DNA from: Clostridium algoriphilum
Lineage (GTDB): Bacteria; Bacillota; Clostridia; Clostridiales; Clostridiaceae
Assembly (NCBI RefSeq): GCF_020443705.1
Contig: NZ_JAIZZK010000022.1
Location: 1-64,000 of the forward strand
Direction: 5' to 3'
DNA: 64,000 nucleotides
Below are positions 1 to 8,461 of this stretch, one piece after another. Numbering within the stretch: position 1 is the stretch's first letter; the number at the start of each line of letters is the position of its first letter. The translations under genes were made by a program, and so were the position numbers. Under the pieces are notes generated by a model that had not been told where the DNA came from, made no database searches, and saw nothing but the letters and a program-made list of their open reading frames with translations.

Positions 1-32
1 CCAAACTGTTTTTTGCCTTTTACTGCTGACAT
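1..32 (-). CDS. 5' end of a gene leaving the left edge, product unknown
   Basis: On the minus strand an ATG at 32-30 follows a purine-rich GGGGGT seven bases upstream, and the frame stays open to the edge, giving MSAVKGKKQFG. Ten codons are too few to name a family. The ribosome binding site also lies in a GC-rich inverted repeat (CCCCC near 41-45, GGGGG near 69-73). The call rests only on the start context. Confidence 0.25.
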   Translation of the reverse strand, partial: MSAVKGKKQF

Positions 33-104
33 AACAATACCCCCAATCATAGTTTTATTATCCTACAAATGGGGGTGTTTTTGCAATGTCCGTTTTTAGT
101 GGTT

Positions 105-143
105 CAGTTCATATCCTATAGGGGGATTTTATTTGGTTTAAAG
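105..143 (+). repeat. Relic of an S-box terminator 3' half
   Basis: The stretch CCTATAGGGGGATTTTATTT matches the 3' arm and U-tract of the S-box terminators in this window, for example at 38935-38952. No aptamer or 5' terminator arm precedes it. It is best read as the remains of a deleted SAM riboswitch upstream of the yezD-like gene. Confidence 0.5.
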
Positions 144-243
144 GAGAGGATGGAGTTAAACTATAATATTTTATATTGAATGTATTGTTATAAATGTAAA
201 TAGGGCGACTGATTGGTTACTCTTTAATTTGGGGGGAATAGTT

Positions 244-408
244 ATGTGGGAAAAGAATTTATTACTTGATAACACGAGTATATCGGAAGAAAACTTAAGA
301 AAACTTTTAGAATTACTTAAAACAACTCAATATGGGTCTGTAACATTAGTGGTACAAGATGGAATAGCTATACAAATGGAGCGAAATGAGAAATTGAGAT
401 TAAGATGA
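244..408 (+). CDS. yezD: YezD-like small protein (DUF2292 family)
   Basis: The 54-residue product starts at an ATG preceded by GGGGGG eight bases upstream. Its C-terminal half reads YGSVTLVVQDGIAIQMER and ends in KLRLR, the pattern I recognise from YezD-type proteins, which have an N-terminal helix followed by a short beta hairpin. YezD homologues often sit beside sulfate, cysteine or methionine genes in Firmicutes, and their biochemical role is unknown. Here the gene lies just upstream of the first of five attenuator-like leaders, at the border of the sulfur gene region. The family assignment is by eye but the match is characteristic. Confidence 0.75.
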   Translation: MWEKNLLLDNTSISEENLRKLLELLKTTQYGSVTLVVQDGIAIQMERNEKLRLR

Positions 409-488
409 ACAAAAGGAATTATACAAAATTAATGACTAAAAGGGTATCATAGATATAGATATAGATATAAATATTTATGAGAGTTATG

Positions 489-558
489 AAGTTAACCAGT
501 AAACTGGAGACTAAACTTATTTTCTGAATTATAGAAGATAATTTTGGCCTTTTTTTAA
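489..558 (+). promoter_or_regulatory. Candidate attenuator leader, copy 1
   Basis: A stem AAGTT/AACTT (489-493, 514-518) encloses a hairpin CCAG-TAAA-CTGG (496-507) followed by AGA. The 3' strand of the outer stem also begins a terminator: 510-524 pairs with 534-549 and is followed by seven T. The outer stem and the terminator exclude each other. The inner hairpin has the same shape as in copies 2-5, but its bases are swapped (CCAG/CTGG instead of CTGG/CCAG), so pairing is kept while sequence differs. It precedes the permease at 595. Ligand or protein partner unknown. Confidence 0.6.
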
Positions 559-594
559 TTCTTAATAAATATATTATACTAAGGGGGATTTGAA

Positions 595-2049
595 ATGAGT
601 AAGAGCGGAGTAAATTATTCAAAACAAAATGAAACAAAATTAAAATCAGAATATCTATCATTTTTTGAAGTCTTAGCACAATCAATAGGTAGTATTGCGC
701 CTACTGCATCTCTAGCTTTTGTTATCCCATTAGTTTACGGTACAGCAGGCAATGGTACATGGCTCGCATATACATTTGCATTTGTGGCCGTAGCGTTGGT
801 GGCAGTAAATTTAAATCATTTTGCATCAAGATCAGCATCCCCAGGGTCACTATTCACATATATTGTAAATGGACTTGGGCCTACAGCAGGATTTATATCA
901 GGATGGGCACTTTTGCTTGCATATCTGATTACAACTAGTGCAGTTATATGTGGGTTTATTAATTACGCAAATGTGCTGCTAATGTCGATAGGGATAAGTA
1001 TTCCACTTGTTGTTTTAGGTCTAATTGGTGCAATATCCGCATGGTATGTGGCATACAAGGATATAAAATTATCGGCTAACCTCACCCTTGTCTTAGAAGG
1101 TATTTCACTAATATCAATATCTATGTTAGGCATAATCGTATTAATTCATAATGGTTTTAAAATAGATTTAGCACAATTAACTCTTAAAGGTGTTTCACCT
1201 ACGAGCATCAGAATAGGACTTGTAATTGCATTTTTTAGCTTTGCTGGTTTTGAAAGTGCAGCATCTCTTGGAGGAGAAGCGAAAAAGCCATTACTTACAA
1301 TCCCAAAGGCAGTATTATCAAGTGTAATTATTGTGGGGATTTTCTTTGTTATATTTTCATATATAGAAGTCTTAGGGTTCATAGGAAGTAGTGTTAAGTT
1401 AAATGCTGCGACTGCGCCACTGGACACTCTCGCAAAGTTAAACTCTGTCGGTTTTTTGGGACCAATTATTTCTTTAGGGACTATGCTTAGTTTTTGGGCT
1501 AGTTTCTTAGCTTGTGCTAATGCAGGTGCTAGATTGTTATTTTCTATAGGAAGACACGGCATTGTAAATTCCTATATGGGAAATGTTCATGATGATAATA
1601 ACACTCCTTACATAGCAATATCCGTTATTTCATTAATTGCTACATTAGTTCCAATAATTCTAATATGTCTTAATAATAAGATATTTGATATTTATGGTTG
1701 GCTAGGAACAATTGCTACGTATGGTTTCCTTATTAACTATGCACTTGTTACAATAGCTGCACCAGTATATTTGTACAAGGAAAAAGAATTGAAGGTTAAG
1801 GATATAGCAATTTCTGCAATAACATTTATTATACTTTTAATTCCTATTGTGGGAAGTATATATCCTCTCCCAGCTTATCCATATAATATACTGCCATTCA
1901 TATTTTTGGCATGGTTAGTTGTCGGTTCTATTTGGTTTGTTATACAAAAGGTTAAGAATCCAAGCTTAGTTTCTAATATTAAAATTGATGTGCAACGTAT
2001 TAATGAACAGTTTAAATCTGATAAAAAAAATAATTATTTAAGGAGTTAA
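595..2049 (+). CDS. APC-family amino acid/amine permease
   Basis: A 484-residue polytopic membrane protein with about 12 hydrophobic segments. The first segment carries the APC signature GSIAPTASLAF, and a second motif GFESAASLGGE lies near residues 215-230, as in the amino acid-polyamine-organocation superfamily. The start is supported by AAGGGGG before the ATG. Three bases separate it from the glutamine-synthetase-like gene, so the two are an operon. The permease probably imports the amine or amino acid that the next enzyme modifies; the substrate cannot be read from sequence. Control is likely through leader copy 1, shared with nitrogenase-like genes. Confidence 0.85.
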   Translation: MSKSGVNYSKQNETKLKSEYLSFFEVLAQSIGSIAPTASLAFVIPLVYGTAGNGTWLAYTFAFVAVALVAVNLNHFASRSASPGSLFTYIVNGLGPTAGFISGWALLLAYLITTSAVICGFINYANVLLMSIGISIPLVVLGLIGAISAWYVAYKDIKLSANLTLVLEGISLISISMLGIIVLIHNGFKIDLAQLTLKGVSPTSIRIGLVIAFFSFAGFESAASLGGEAKKPLLTIPKAVLSSVIIVGIFFVIFSYIEVLGFIGSSVKLNAATAPLDTLAKLNSVGFLGPIISLGTMLSFWASFLACANAGARLLFSIGRHGIVNSYMGNVHDDNNTPYIAISVISLIATLVPIILICLNNKIFDIYGWLGTIATYGFLINYALVTIAAPVYLYKEKELKVKDIAISAITFIILLIPIVGSIYPLPAYPYNILPFIFLAWLVVGSIWFVIQKVKNPSLVSNIKIDVQRINEQFKSDKKNNYLRS

Positions 2050-2052
2050 ATT

Positions 2053-3351
2053 ATGGAGATAGATCAAATAAGAAAAATGATTGAAGAGAAAGGAATACAT
2101 ACTGTGGAAGTAATACATGCTGATACACTTGGTATGTTAGGAGGGAAGATGATTCCAACTAAAAATTTTTTGAAAAATTATGATAGTGGGTTTGCAGTTT
2201 GTAGAGCATCTCTAGGGTGGGATATACAAGGCAATATTTTTGAAGGAGTAGAAATCACAGATTTTAAAACAGGATGCCCAGATGTAATAGTAAAACCTAT
2301 ATTATCAACATTTAAAGAAATTCCATGGAGAAAAGGCAGTGCTTTTGTGTTTGGAGAAATTCATGAGGAAAATGGTGAAATTTTTAAATTGGCACCTAGA
2401 GAAATACTTAAACAGCTTGTTACTAGATATGAACAGCTTAAATATAGACCCTTAGTAGGCGTGGAATTAGAATTTTATTTACTTGATAATGAAAAACAGC
2501 AATTACATCAAGGAATTCATTCATATTCACTTAGTAAAGGAATAGAACTGGAGTATGTTCTTTCAGAAATACGTAATAACTTAGAAAAAATCGGTATAGA
2601 TATTGAAGCTACTCATATTGAATACGGGCCTGCCCAAATTGAAATAATAGTTGAATATGGTGATGCCCTAGAAGTTGCAGATAAGACTGTATTGCTTAAA
2701 AGTATTGTGAAGGAAATAGCAAGAAAACATGGTCTTTACGCAACATTTATGGCAAAACCTTGGGCAGAAAAATCAGGAAGTGGATTTCATGTTCATCAAA
2801 GCCTATGGGATTTAGAATTAAAAAATAATATATTTCAACAGGATATAGAAATTGCGACTAAATATCTTGCTGGATTAACAAATACTTTAAGTGAATTTAT
2901 GCCATTTACATCTCCGTCTATTAACTCATATAAAAGGTTTAGTAAATATTCATTTGCACCTATTAATGAATCTTGGGGACATGATAATCGAACAGCGGCT
3001 GTTAGATCATTACTCAATACCGGGAAAGGAAGTAGATTAGAGCAAAGAGTTGGATCTGGAGATGCAAACCCATATTTGGTAATTGCATCAAGCCTTGCTG
3101 GGGGACTATATGGACTAGAAAATGAACTTAACTTATACGATGCATCTAAAGATGCATATTCAACTGTTGAGAAACCTTTACCACGAAGTCTGGAACAGGC
3201 TTTAAATCGTTTGGAAAAAAGTGAAACTGCCAAAAAATATTTTGGTGAAGGTTTTGTAAAACTTTTTTTAGCAATTGGAAGAAATGAAGTAAATCTTTAT
3301 GAAGAGGCAGTAACAGATTGGGAATTTAATAGATATTTTGAATATAGTTAA
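2053..3351 (+). CDS. Glutamine-synthetase-like gamma-glutamyl ligase
   Basis: A 432-residue member of the glutamine synthetase superfamily. Visible catalytic landmarks are GVELEFYLLD near 137-146, the ATP/metal segment SGSGFHVHQS near 239-248, WGHDNRTAAVR near 312-322, and RLEQRVGSGDANPYL near 330-345. The sequence differs from housekeeping GlnA, and pairing with an amine or amino-acid permease is typical of enzymes that gamma-glutamylate an amine or amino acid for catabolism (GlnA3/PuuA-like). In a sulfur locus the substrate could be a sulfur-containing amine, but this is inference. Translation is likely coupled to the permease (3-base gap). Confidence 0.8.
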   Translation: MEIDQIRKMIEEKGIHTVEVIHADTLGMLGGKMIPTKNFLKNYDSGFAVCRASLGWDIQGNIFEGVEITDFKTGCPDVIVKPILSTFKEIPWRKGSAFVFGEIHEENGEIFKLAPREILKQLVTRYEQLKYRPLVGVELEFYLLDNEKQQLHQGIHSYSLSKGIELEYVLSEIRNNLEKIGIDIEATHIEYGPAQIEIIVEYGDALEVADKTVLLKSIVKEIARKHGLYATFMAKPWAEKSGSGFHVHQSLWDLELKNNIFQQDIEIATKYLAGLTNTLSEFMPFTSPSINSYKRFSKYSFAPINESWGHDNRTAAVRSLLNTGKGSRLEQRVGSGDANPYLVIASSLAGGLYGLENELNLYDASKDAYSTVEKPLPRSLEQALNRLEKSETAKKYFGEGFVKLFLAIGRNEVNLYEEAVTDWEFNRYFEYS

Positions 3352-3399
3352 CTATTAGTTAATAAAGTATAAGCGTAATAGCAGAATTCAGGAATAGTA

Positions 3400-3487
3400 T
3401 AAAAATCAACTATAAATTATAAAATATACTTAACATTAATTTTTGAATATAATTCTCCTATAGATAGCATATTGGAGAATTTTATTT
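3400..3487 (+). repeat. Decayed promoter plus S-box terminator without aptamer
   Basis: Bases 3406-3445 resemble the promoter region at 7979-8020, sharing ACTATAAATTATAAA and TTAACATTAATTTT against TTGACATTAATTTT. They are followed directly by a terminator, AATTCTCC at 3451-3458 pairing with GGAGAATT at 3474-3481. Its loop TATAGATAGCATATT and tail TTTTATTTG are related to the S-box terminators. The roughly 110-base SAM aptamer is missing, so this is a deletion scar. The hairpin can still end transcription after the ligase gene. Confidence 0.6.
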
Positions 3488-3505
3488 GTTTTAGACAACA
3501 ATATA

Positions 3506-3521
3506 TGTTAAAATATTAACA
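3506..3521 (+). promoter_or_regulatory. Rex-like operator 1
   Basis: TGTTAAAATATTAACA is a perfect match to the core of the Rex redox-repressor site (TGTTAA-N4-TTAACA). It lies about 30 bases upstream of the candidate -35 at 3552. Rex senses the NADH/NAD ratio in clostridia. The match is seen directly; binding is inferred. Confidence 0.6.
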
Positions 3522-3551
3522 AAATATAGGTGTAAAACTATTGCAACTAAA

Positions 3552-3579
3552 TTGACTTAATAAAATGAAACTATACTAT
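3552..3579 (+). promoter_or_regulatory. Candidate promoter between Rex sites
   Basis: TTGACT (3552-3557) and TACTAT (3574-3579) are separated by 16 bases. The promoter is flanked by Rex-like sites at 3506, 3634 and 3690, an arrangement that fits repression. It would drive the gene at 3779 and possibly PFOR. Confidence 0.4.
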
Positions 3580-3633
3580 AGGTTTATACTATTATATAAT
3601 AGTTAAATTGTATTATTAATTTATAATACGGTA

Positions 3634-3649
3634 TGTTATAATTTTAACA
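3634..3649 (+). promoter_or_regulatory. Rex-like operator 2 (one mismatch)
   Basis: TGTTATAATTTTAACA fits the Rex pattern with one mismatch in the left arm. It lies between the other two sites. Confidence 0.4.
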
Positions 3650-3689
3650 ACAACACATGTAAACGTTTTATATATTTTTTTAAATTAAG

Positions 3690-3705
3690 TGTTAAAATAT
3701 TAACG
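3690..3705 (+). promoter_or_regulatory. Rex-like operator 3
   Basis: TGTTAAAATATTAACG repeats site 1 with only the last base changed. The neighbourhood is also repeated (AAATA and then GGTGTAAA), so the two sites may come from a local duplication. It lies 74 bases before the small gene at 3779. Confidence 0.55.
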
Positions 3706-3778
3706 AAATAAAATGGAGGTGTAAATTTAGAATTGTTAAAAGGCAATAATTTTTTTCGCTAAAATAGGAGGTGAAACA

Positions 3779-4033
3779 ATGGAAAATTTAATATCGATAG
3801 CAAATGCAAGATATGATGGACATTTTACATTAATGAAATTTACAACTAATTGGAGATGTTGTTTTGGTACGATATGGGACAGTTTACAAGGTACTGTATT
3901 TATGTCAGAAGGAAAAACTATGCAGGAAGCTATTGATAATTGTATAGATGGCGATATTAATTATATAGATATTGCCGATCAAGAAGAAAAAGCTCGAGAA
4001 ATTATGATTAAACCATTCATTAATAATATTTAA
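3779..4033 (+). CDS. Small protein of unknown function
   Basis: An 84-residue acidic soluble protein with a strong ribosome binding site (AGGAGGTG six bases before the ATG). It contains DGHFTLMKFTTNWRCCFG near residues 14-31, with an adjacent cysteine pair, and a C-terminal segment KTMQEAIDNCID that looks helical. No membrane segment or signal is visible. I do not recognise the family with confidence. It sits behind the Rex-like operators and directly upstream of PFOR, so a redox-linked role is possible but unproven. Confidence 0.6.
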   Translation: MENLISIANARYDGHFTLMKFTTNWRCCFGTIWDSLQGTVFMSEGKTMQEAIDNCIDGDINYIDIADQEEKAREIMIKPFINNI

Positions 4034-4202
4034 AACTTGAAACTTATAAAAATAAGCTGCTTTAGGTAAAGTAACTTATTCATATCTGTCAATTTTAATA
4101 TCACACTTTATTATAATTACATAATCCATAAATTAAATAGTTATTATTAATATTATATTCAAAATTATGTATTAAATAAATTAATGAAAGAAGGCTTATC
4201 AA

Positions 4203-7200
4203 ATGAGAAAAATGAAAACTATGGATGGAAACACAGCTGCAGCACACGTTGCCTATGCATATACTGATGTGGCAGCAATTTACCCAATAACACCATCTTC
4301 AACAATGGCAGAATATTGTGATGAATTAGCAGCTAAAGGAACAAAAAATGTATTTGGACAAAAAGTTAAAATCATGGAAATGCAATCAGAGGCAGGTGCT
4401 GCAGGAGCGGTTCATGGATCACTTCAAACAGGAGCTTTAACTTCAACGTTTACATGTTCTCAAGGATTATTATTAATGATTCCTAATATGTACAAAATAG
4501 CAGGAGAACTACTACCTGGAGTATTCCATGTAGCTGCTAGGGCATTAACTACTCATGCACTTAATATTTTTGGAGATCATCAAGATGTAATGGCTACAAG
4601 GCAAACTGGATTTGCACTTCTTGCATCTAATAGTGTACAAGAAGTAATGGATTTATCACCAGTTGCTCATTTAACAGCAATTGAAGGTAGTATTCCTTTT
4701 GTAAACTTCTTTGATGGATTTAGAACTTCTCATGAAATACAAAAAATTGAGGCATGGGATTATAAAACTTTAGCAACTCTAGTAAATAAAGAAACACTTC
4801 AAGCATTTAGAAATAAAGCTTTGAATCCAGAGCATCCTGTAACTCGTGGAACAGCTCAAAACCCAGACATCTATTTTCAAGGAAGAGAGGCTGCAAATAT
4901 ATTCTATGATGCTCTTCCAGAAAAAGTTGAAACATGCATGGGAAAAATAAACTCATTAATTGGAACTGACTATCATTTATTTAATTATTATGGTGCACCT
5001 GATGCAGATAGAGTAATAGTAGCAATGGGATCAGTCTGTGAAACAATTGAAGAAACTATAGATTATTTAAATGCAAAAGGAGAAAAGGTTGGAGTGCTTA
5101 AAGTACATCTTTACAGACCATTCTCATTAGACCATTTCTTTAAATACATACCTTCTACAGTTAAAAAAATATCGGTACTCGATAGAACAAAAGAACCAGG
5201 ATCAATCGGAGAACCATTATATTTAGATGTTAGAAGTGCTTATTTTGAGAAAGAAAACAGGCCAGTAATAGTTGGTGGAAGATATGGACTTGGTTCAAAA
5301 GATACTACTCCTGCTCAAATCGTTGCTGTGTATGATGCTTTAAAAGTAGAGGCTCCAGCAAATGGATTTACTATAGGAATAGATGATGATGTTACTAATA
5401 AATCACTTAAAATTGGACAAGCAATAACAACTACACCTGAGGGAACTAAAGAGTGTAAATTCTGGGGACTTGGTTCAGATGGTACTGTAGGAGCTAACAA
5501 GAGTGCAATAAAAATCATAGGAAACCATACAGATATGTTTGCTCAAGCATATTTTGCATATGATTCTAAAAAATCAGGTGGAGTAACAATTTCACACTTA
5601 AGATTTGGAAAGAAAGCTATAAAATCAACATATTTAATTAGTTCTGCAAACTATGTTGCCTGTGGGAATCAAGCTTATGTAACTAAATATGATGTTCTAA
5701 AAGGAATTAAAGACGGTGGAACATTTTTATTAAATTGCATATGGAATATGGAAGATTTAGAGAAACATTTACCAGCTTCAATGAAGAGATATATTGCGAG
5801 TCACAATATTGACTTTAATACTATTAATGCAGTTGGGATAGCTTCTGAAATAGGTCTTGGTGGAAGAGTTAATATGATTATGCAAGCCGCTTTCTTTAAA
5901 CTCGCAGATATTATTCCTGTTGAAGATGCAGTTAAATATCTTAAAGCAGCTGTTATTACTTCATACGGCAAAAAAGGTGACAAAGTTATTAACATGAATA
6001 ATGCTGCAATAGATAAGGGCGTTCAATCAGTTGTTAAAATCAATGTCCCAGAAAATTGGAAAACGGTTGAAGATGCAATTGAGACAAAAGAAGCTAGACC
6101 GGATTTCGTTAAAAATATAGCTGATGTAATGAATAGACAAGAAGGAGATTCATTACCTGTTAGTGCATTTGTTGGGATAGAAGATGGAACATTAATGCCA
6201 GGAACAGCAGCTTATGAGAAGAGAGGAATTGCTGTTAATGTTCCTGAATGGCAAGAAGACAAATGTATACAATGTAATCAATGTGCATATGTATGCCCAC
6301 ATGCTGTAATAAGACCTTTCTTAACAAATGATGAAGATCTTAAAAATGCTCCAAAAACTTACGAAAGTAAAAAAGCTATAGGTAAGGGTCTCGTTGGTCA
6401 ACACTTTGCAATAGGTATAAGTAATGAAGATTGTACTGGTTGTGGTAACTGCGCAGAAGTATGCCCAGCTAAAGAAAAAGCTTTAATCATGAAACCATAT
6501 GCATCACAAGAAGATAAAATACAAAATTGGAAATTTAATATAAACTTACCTAAAAAAGAAAATTCGCTCGGAACAGCAACTGTTAAGGGAAGTCAATTTG
6601 AGCAACCATTAATGGAATTCAGTGGCGCTTGTGCTGGATGTGGAGAAACACCGTATTCTAGACTTATAACTCAATTATTTGGAGATAGAATGCTAGTTGC
6701 GAACGCTACAGGATGTACTTCAATTTGGGGAGGAAGCTCACCTGCATCGCCATATACAGTTAACAAATGTGGTAAAGGACCAGCTTGGGCTAACTCTCTA
6801 TTTGAAGATAATGCTGAATTTGGATTTGGAATGTTCCTTGGAACTAGCCAATTAAGAGATAAAGTTGAAATGGCAGCAAGGAAGGCTTTAACTTTAAACA
6901 CAAGTGACGAATTAAAAGCGGCTATTAATGAATGGATTGAAAATAAACAAGATGCAGATGGTTCAAGAATTGCAGCATCTAAAATGTTACCATTATTAAA
7001 CACTGAAAAAGAGAATAATGAAGAATTAAAAGAAATATTTAGTAAAAAAGATCATTTAGTTAAAAAATCTCAATGGATATTTGGTGGAGATGGCTGGGCT
7101 TATGATATAGGATTCGGTGGAGTTGATCATGTATTAGCATCTGGTGAAGATGTAAATATCTTTGTATTTGATACAGAAGTATATTCAAATACAGGAGGTC

Positions 7201-7715
7201 AATCATCAAAATCTACTCCGACTGCTGCTGTTGCGAAATTTGCAGCAACTGGTAAGAGAACAAAGAAAAAAGATTTAGGCATGATGGCAATGACTTACGG
7301 ATATGTATATGTTGCTCAGATAGCAATGGGTGCTGATAAAGCTCAAACACTAAAGGCTATAAAAGAAGCAGAAGCATACAAAGGACCATCATTAATAATT
7401 GCTTATGCTCCATGTATAAATCATGGTCTTAAAGTTGGAATGGGTTGTACACAACTCGAAACTAAGAGAGCGGTTGAATCTGGATATTGGGGACTTTATA
7501 GATTTAATCCGGAGTTAAAAGAAGCAGGTAAGAATCCATTTATATTAGACTCTAAAGAACCAACTGCTTCATTTAGAGATTACTTAATGGGTGAGGTAAG
7601 ATATTCGTCTCTTGCAAAAACATTCCCAGAAATAGCAGAAGAATTATTTGTTAAAACAGAAAATGATGCTAAGGAAAGATTAGCTGGGTACAAAAAACTT
7701 GCAAACCAAGAATAA
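4203..7715 (+). CDS. nifJ: Pyruvate:ferredoxin (flavodoxin) oxidoreductase
   Basis: The 1170-residue single-chain enzyme oxidises pyruvate with CoA to acetyl-CoA and CO2 and reduces ferredoxin. Domain I starts with YPITPSSTMAEY near residue 25 and carries EMQSEAGAAGA near 60. Two 4Fe-4S ferredoxin motifs, CIQCNQCAYVCP near 687 and CTGCGNCAEVCP near 744, precede the thiamine-diphosphate domain with CAGCGETPYSRL near 808 and GDGWAYDIGFGG near 962. Length is normal for the family. It is the likely electron source for the nitrogenase-like reductases downstream. Upstream Rex-like sites suggest NADH-linked control. Confidence 0.97.
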   Translation: MRKMKTMDGNTAAAHVAYAYTDVAAIYPITPSSTMAEYCDELAAKGTKNVFGQKVKIMEMQSEAGAAGAVHGSLQTGALTSTFTCSQGLLLMIPNMYKIAGELLPGVFHVAARALTTHALNIFGDHQDVMATRQTGFALLASNSVQEVMDLSPVAHLTAIEGSIPFVNFFDGFRTSHEIQKIEAWDYKTLATLVNKETLQAFRNKALNPEHPVTRGTAQNPDIYFQGREAANIFYDALPEKVETCMGKINSLIGTDYHLFNYYGAPDADRVIVAMGSVCETIEETIDYLNAKGEKVGVLKVHLYRPFSLDHFFKYIPSTVKKISVLDRTKEPGSIGEPLYLDVRSAYFEKENRPVIVGGRYGLGSKDTTPAQIVAVYDALKVEAPANGFTIGIDDDVTNKSLKIGQAITTTPEGTKECKFWGLGSDGTVGANKSAIKIIGNHTDMFAQAYFAYDSKKSGGVTISHLRFGKKAIKSTYLISSANYVACGNQAYVTKYDVLKGIKDGGTFLLNCIWNMEDLEKHLPASMKRYIASHNIDFNTINAVGIASEIGLGGRVNMIMQAAFFKLADIIPVEDAVKYLKAAVITSYGKKGDKVINMNNAAIDKGVQSVVKINVPENWKTVEDAIETKEARPDFVKNIADVMNRQEGDSLPVSAFVGIEDGTLMPGTAAYEKRGIAVNVPEWQEDKCIQCNQCAYVCPHAVIRPFLTNDEDLKNAPKTYESKKAIGKGLVGQHFAIGISNEDCTGCGNCAEVCPAKEKALIMKPYASQEDKIQNWKFNINLPKKENSLGTATVKGSQFEQPLMEFSGACAGCGETPYSRLITQLFGDRMLVANATGCTSIWGGSSPASPYTVNKCGKGPAWANSLFEDNAEFGFGMFLGTSQLRDKVEMAARKALTLNTSDELKAAINEWIENKQDADGSRIAASKMLPLLNTEKENNEELKEIFSKKDHLVKKSQWIFGGDGWAYDIGFGGVDHVLASGEDVNIFVFDTEVYSNTGGQSSKSTPTAAVAKFAATGKRTKKKDLGMMAMTYGYVYVAQIAMGADKAQTLKAIKEAEAYKGPSLIIAYAPCINHGLKVGMGCTQLETKRAVESGYWGLYRFNPELKEAGKNPFILDSKEPTASFRDYLMGEVRYSSLAKTFPEIAEELFVKTENDAKERLAGYKKLANQE

Positions 7716-7762
7716 TTAAAAGGAAATCACAATATAAACTAGTACTTATAAACTAGATGCTG

Positions 7763-7960
7763 GTATGCTCCCCTTAAAGTAGACAGATTAAATATTAAAA
7801 AATCTGTTACTAGAAAGGGGAGTATTTTTATGCCTTGGTGAACTAAATATACAACATAAGATAAGTATAAAAAAGGTGACCTTTGCCAAGAGTTTTAGCA
7901 CAGAAAATGAACTAGCTTGTGTTTCAGCACATCCTAAGACAATAGTTTATAGAATAATTA
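7763..7960 (+). mobile_element. Remnant of an IS3-type element end
   Basis: An imperfect inverted repeat lies at 7766-7789 and 7801-7824, with CTCCCCTT...AGACAGATT against AATCTGTTACT...AAGGGGAG. The phrase CTTAAAGTAGACAGAT is typical of IS3/IS150-family termini. After it, ATGCCTTGG at 7830 opens a frame with stops at close intervals that resembles a decayed transposase start. No second end or intact transposase is present. The hairpin followed by TATTTTTAT may also act as the terminator of PFOR. Confidence 0.4.
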
Positions 7961-8003
7961 TAAATATAAAAATAGAAAGTTCACTATAAATTATAAATTA
8001 CGC

Positions 8004-8065
8004 TTGACATTAATTTTAAATAGTATTATTATAATAACAATACATATATAACGTATATGTATACT
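8004..8065 (+). promoter_or_regulatory. Promoter with operator-like motif, nitrogenase-like operon 1
   Basis: TTGACA (8004-8009), 17 bases, TATTAT (8027-8032). The motif ATATGTATACT at 8055-8065 sits 22 bases after the -10. It is the divergent member of a motif that reads ATATGAATACT downstream of five other sulfur-gene promoters in this window. Confidence 0.65.
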
Positions 8066-8119
8066 AATTTATATTATATTGTAGAGTAGACTTAATCTAA
8101 ATATAAAATTAAATAAAAA

Positions 8120-8271
8120 CTTCTTATCAAGAGTGGTGGAGGGACTGGCCCTATGAAACCCGGCAACCTGAATTTAATTCATAGGTGCTAAGTCCAGTAG
8201 GTTTGAACCTTGAAGATGGGAAGCTAATAGGACAAATATCCGCCTATAGCTATCCTATAGGCGGATTTTAT
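8120..8271 (+). promoter_or_regulatory. SAM-I (S-box) riboswitch
   Basis: The aptamer (8120-8224) has the S-box core: CTTATCAAGAG, GGAGGGACTGGCCC, CCCGGCAACC, GGTGCTAA and CCAGTAGG, closed by CTTC/GAAG. The terminator ATCCGCCTATAG (8238-8249) pairs with CTATAGGCGGAT (8255-8266) and is followed by TTTTATTT. High SAM would end transcription before the D1K1 genes. It lies in tandem with attenuator copy 2, which is unusual. Confidence 0.95.
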
Positions 8272-8324
8272 TTGATTAAAAGGAAAGAGTATATTGTTAA
8301 TAAAGTAAAATAAGAAGTTAAGTT

Positions 8325-8387
8325 ATATCTGACTGGTAAACCAGAGGATATGTTTCTTTTAGGAGAAGCATATCTTTTTTTATTTTT
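8325..8387 (+). promoter_or_regulatory. Candidate attenuator leader, copy 2
   Basis: Outer stem ATATC (8325-8329) with GATAT (8347-8351), internal TGA and AG, inner hairpin CTGG-TAAA-CCAG (8333-8344). GATATG (8347-8352) alternatively pairs with CATATC (8369-8374), followed by TTTTTTTATTTTTT. This is a classic mutually exclusive antiterminator/terminator layout, placed after a complete S-box and before the D1 gene. Ligand or binding protein unknown. Confidence 0.75.
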
Positions 8388-8461
8388 TATAAATAATTTA
8401 AGAGTATAAATTTATCATAAGGTTTTCCGGTTAAATCAAATGTTAAGTAGGGGGTTGTATA

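Noticed and set aside
425-480. Short tandem GATATA repeats as a CRISPR or satellite array
   Set aside because: Only a few imperfect AT-rich units with no spacers; no CRISPR array or cas gene was seen anywhere in the window.
1146-1562. Long minus-strand open frame opposite the permease
   Set aside because: It lies wholly inside a well supported membrane-protein gene, has no ribosome site, and its composition mirrors the sense codons. Other antisense frames opposite real genes were dropped for the same reason.
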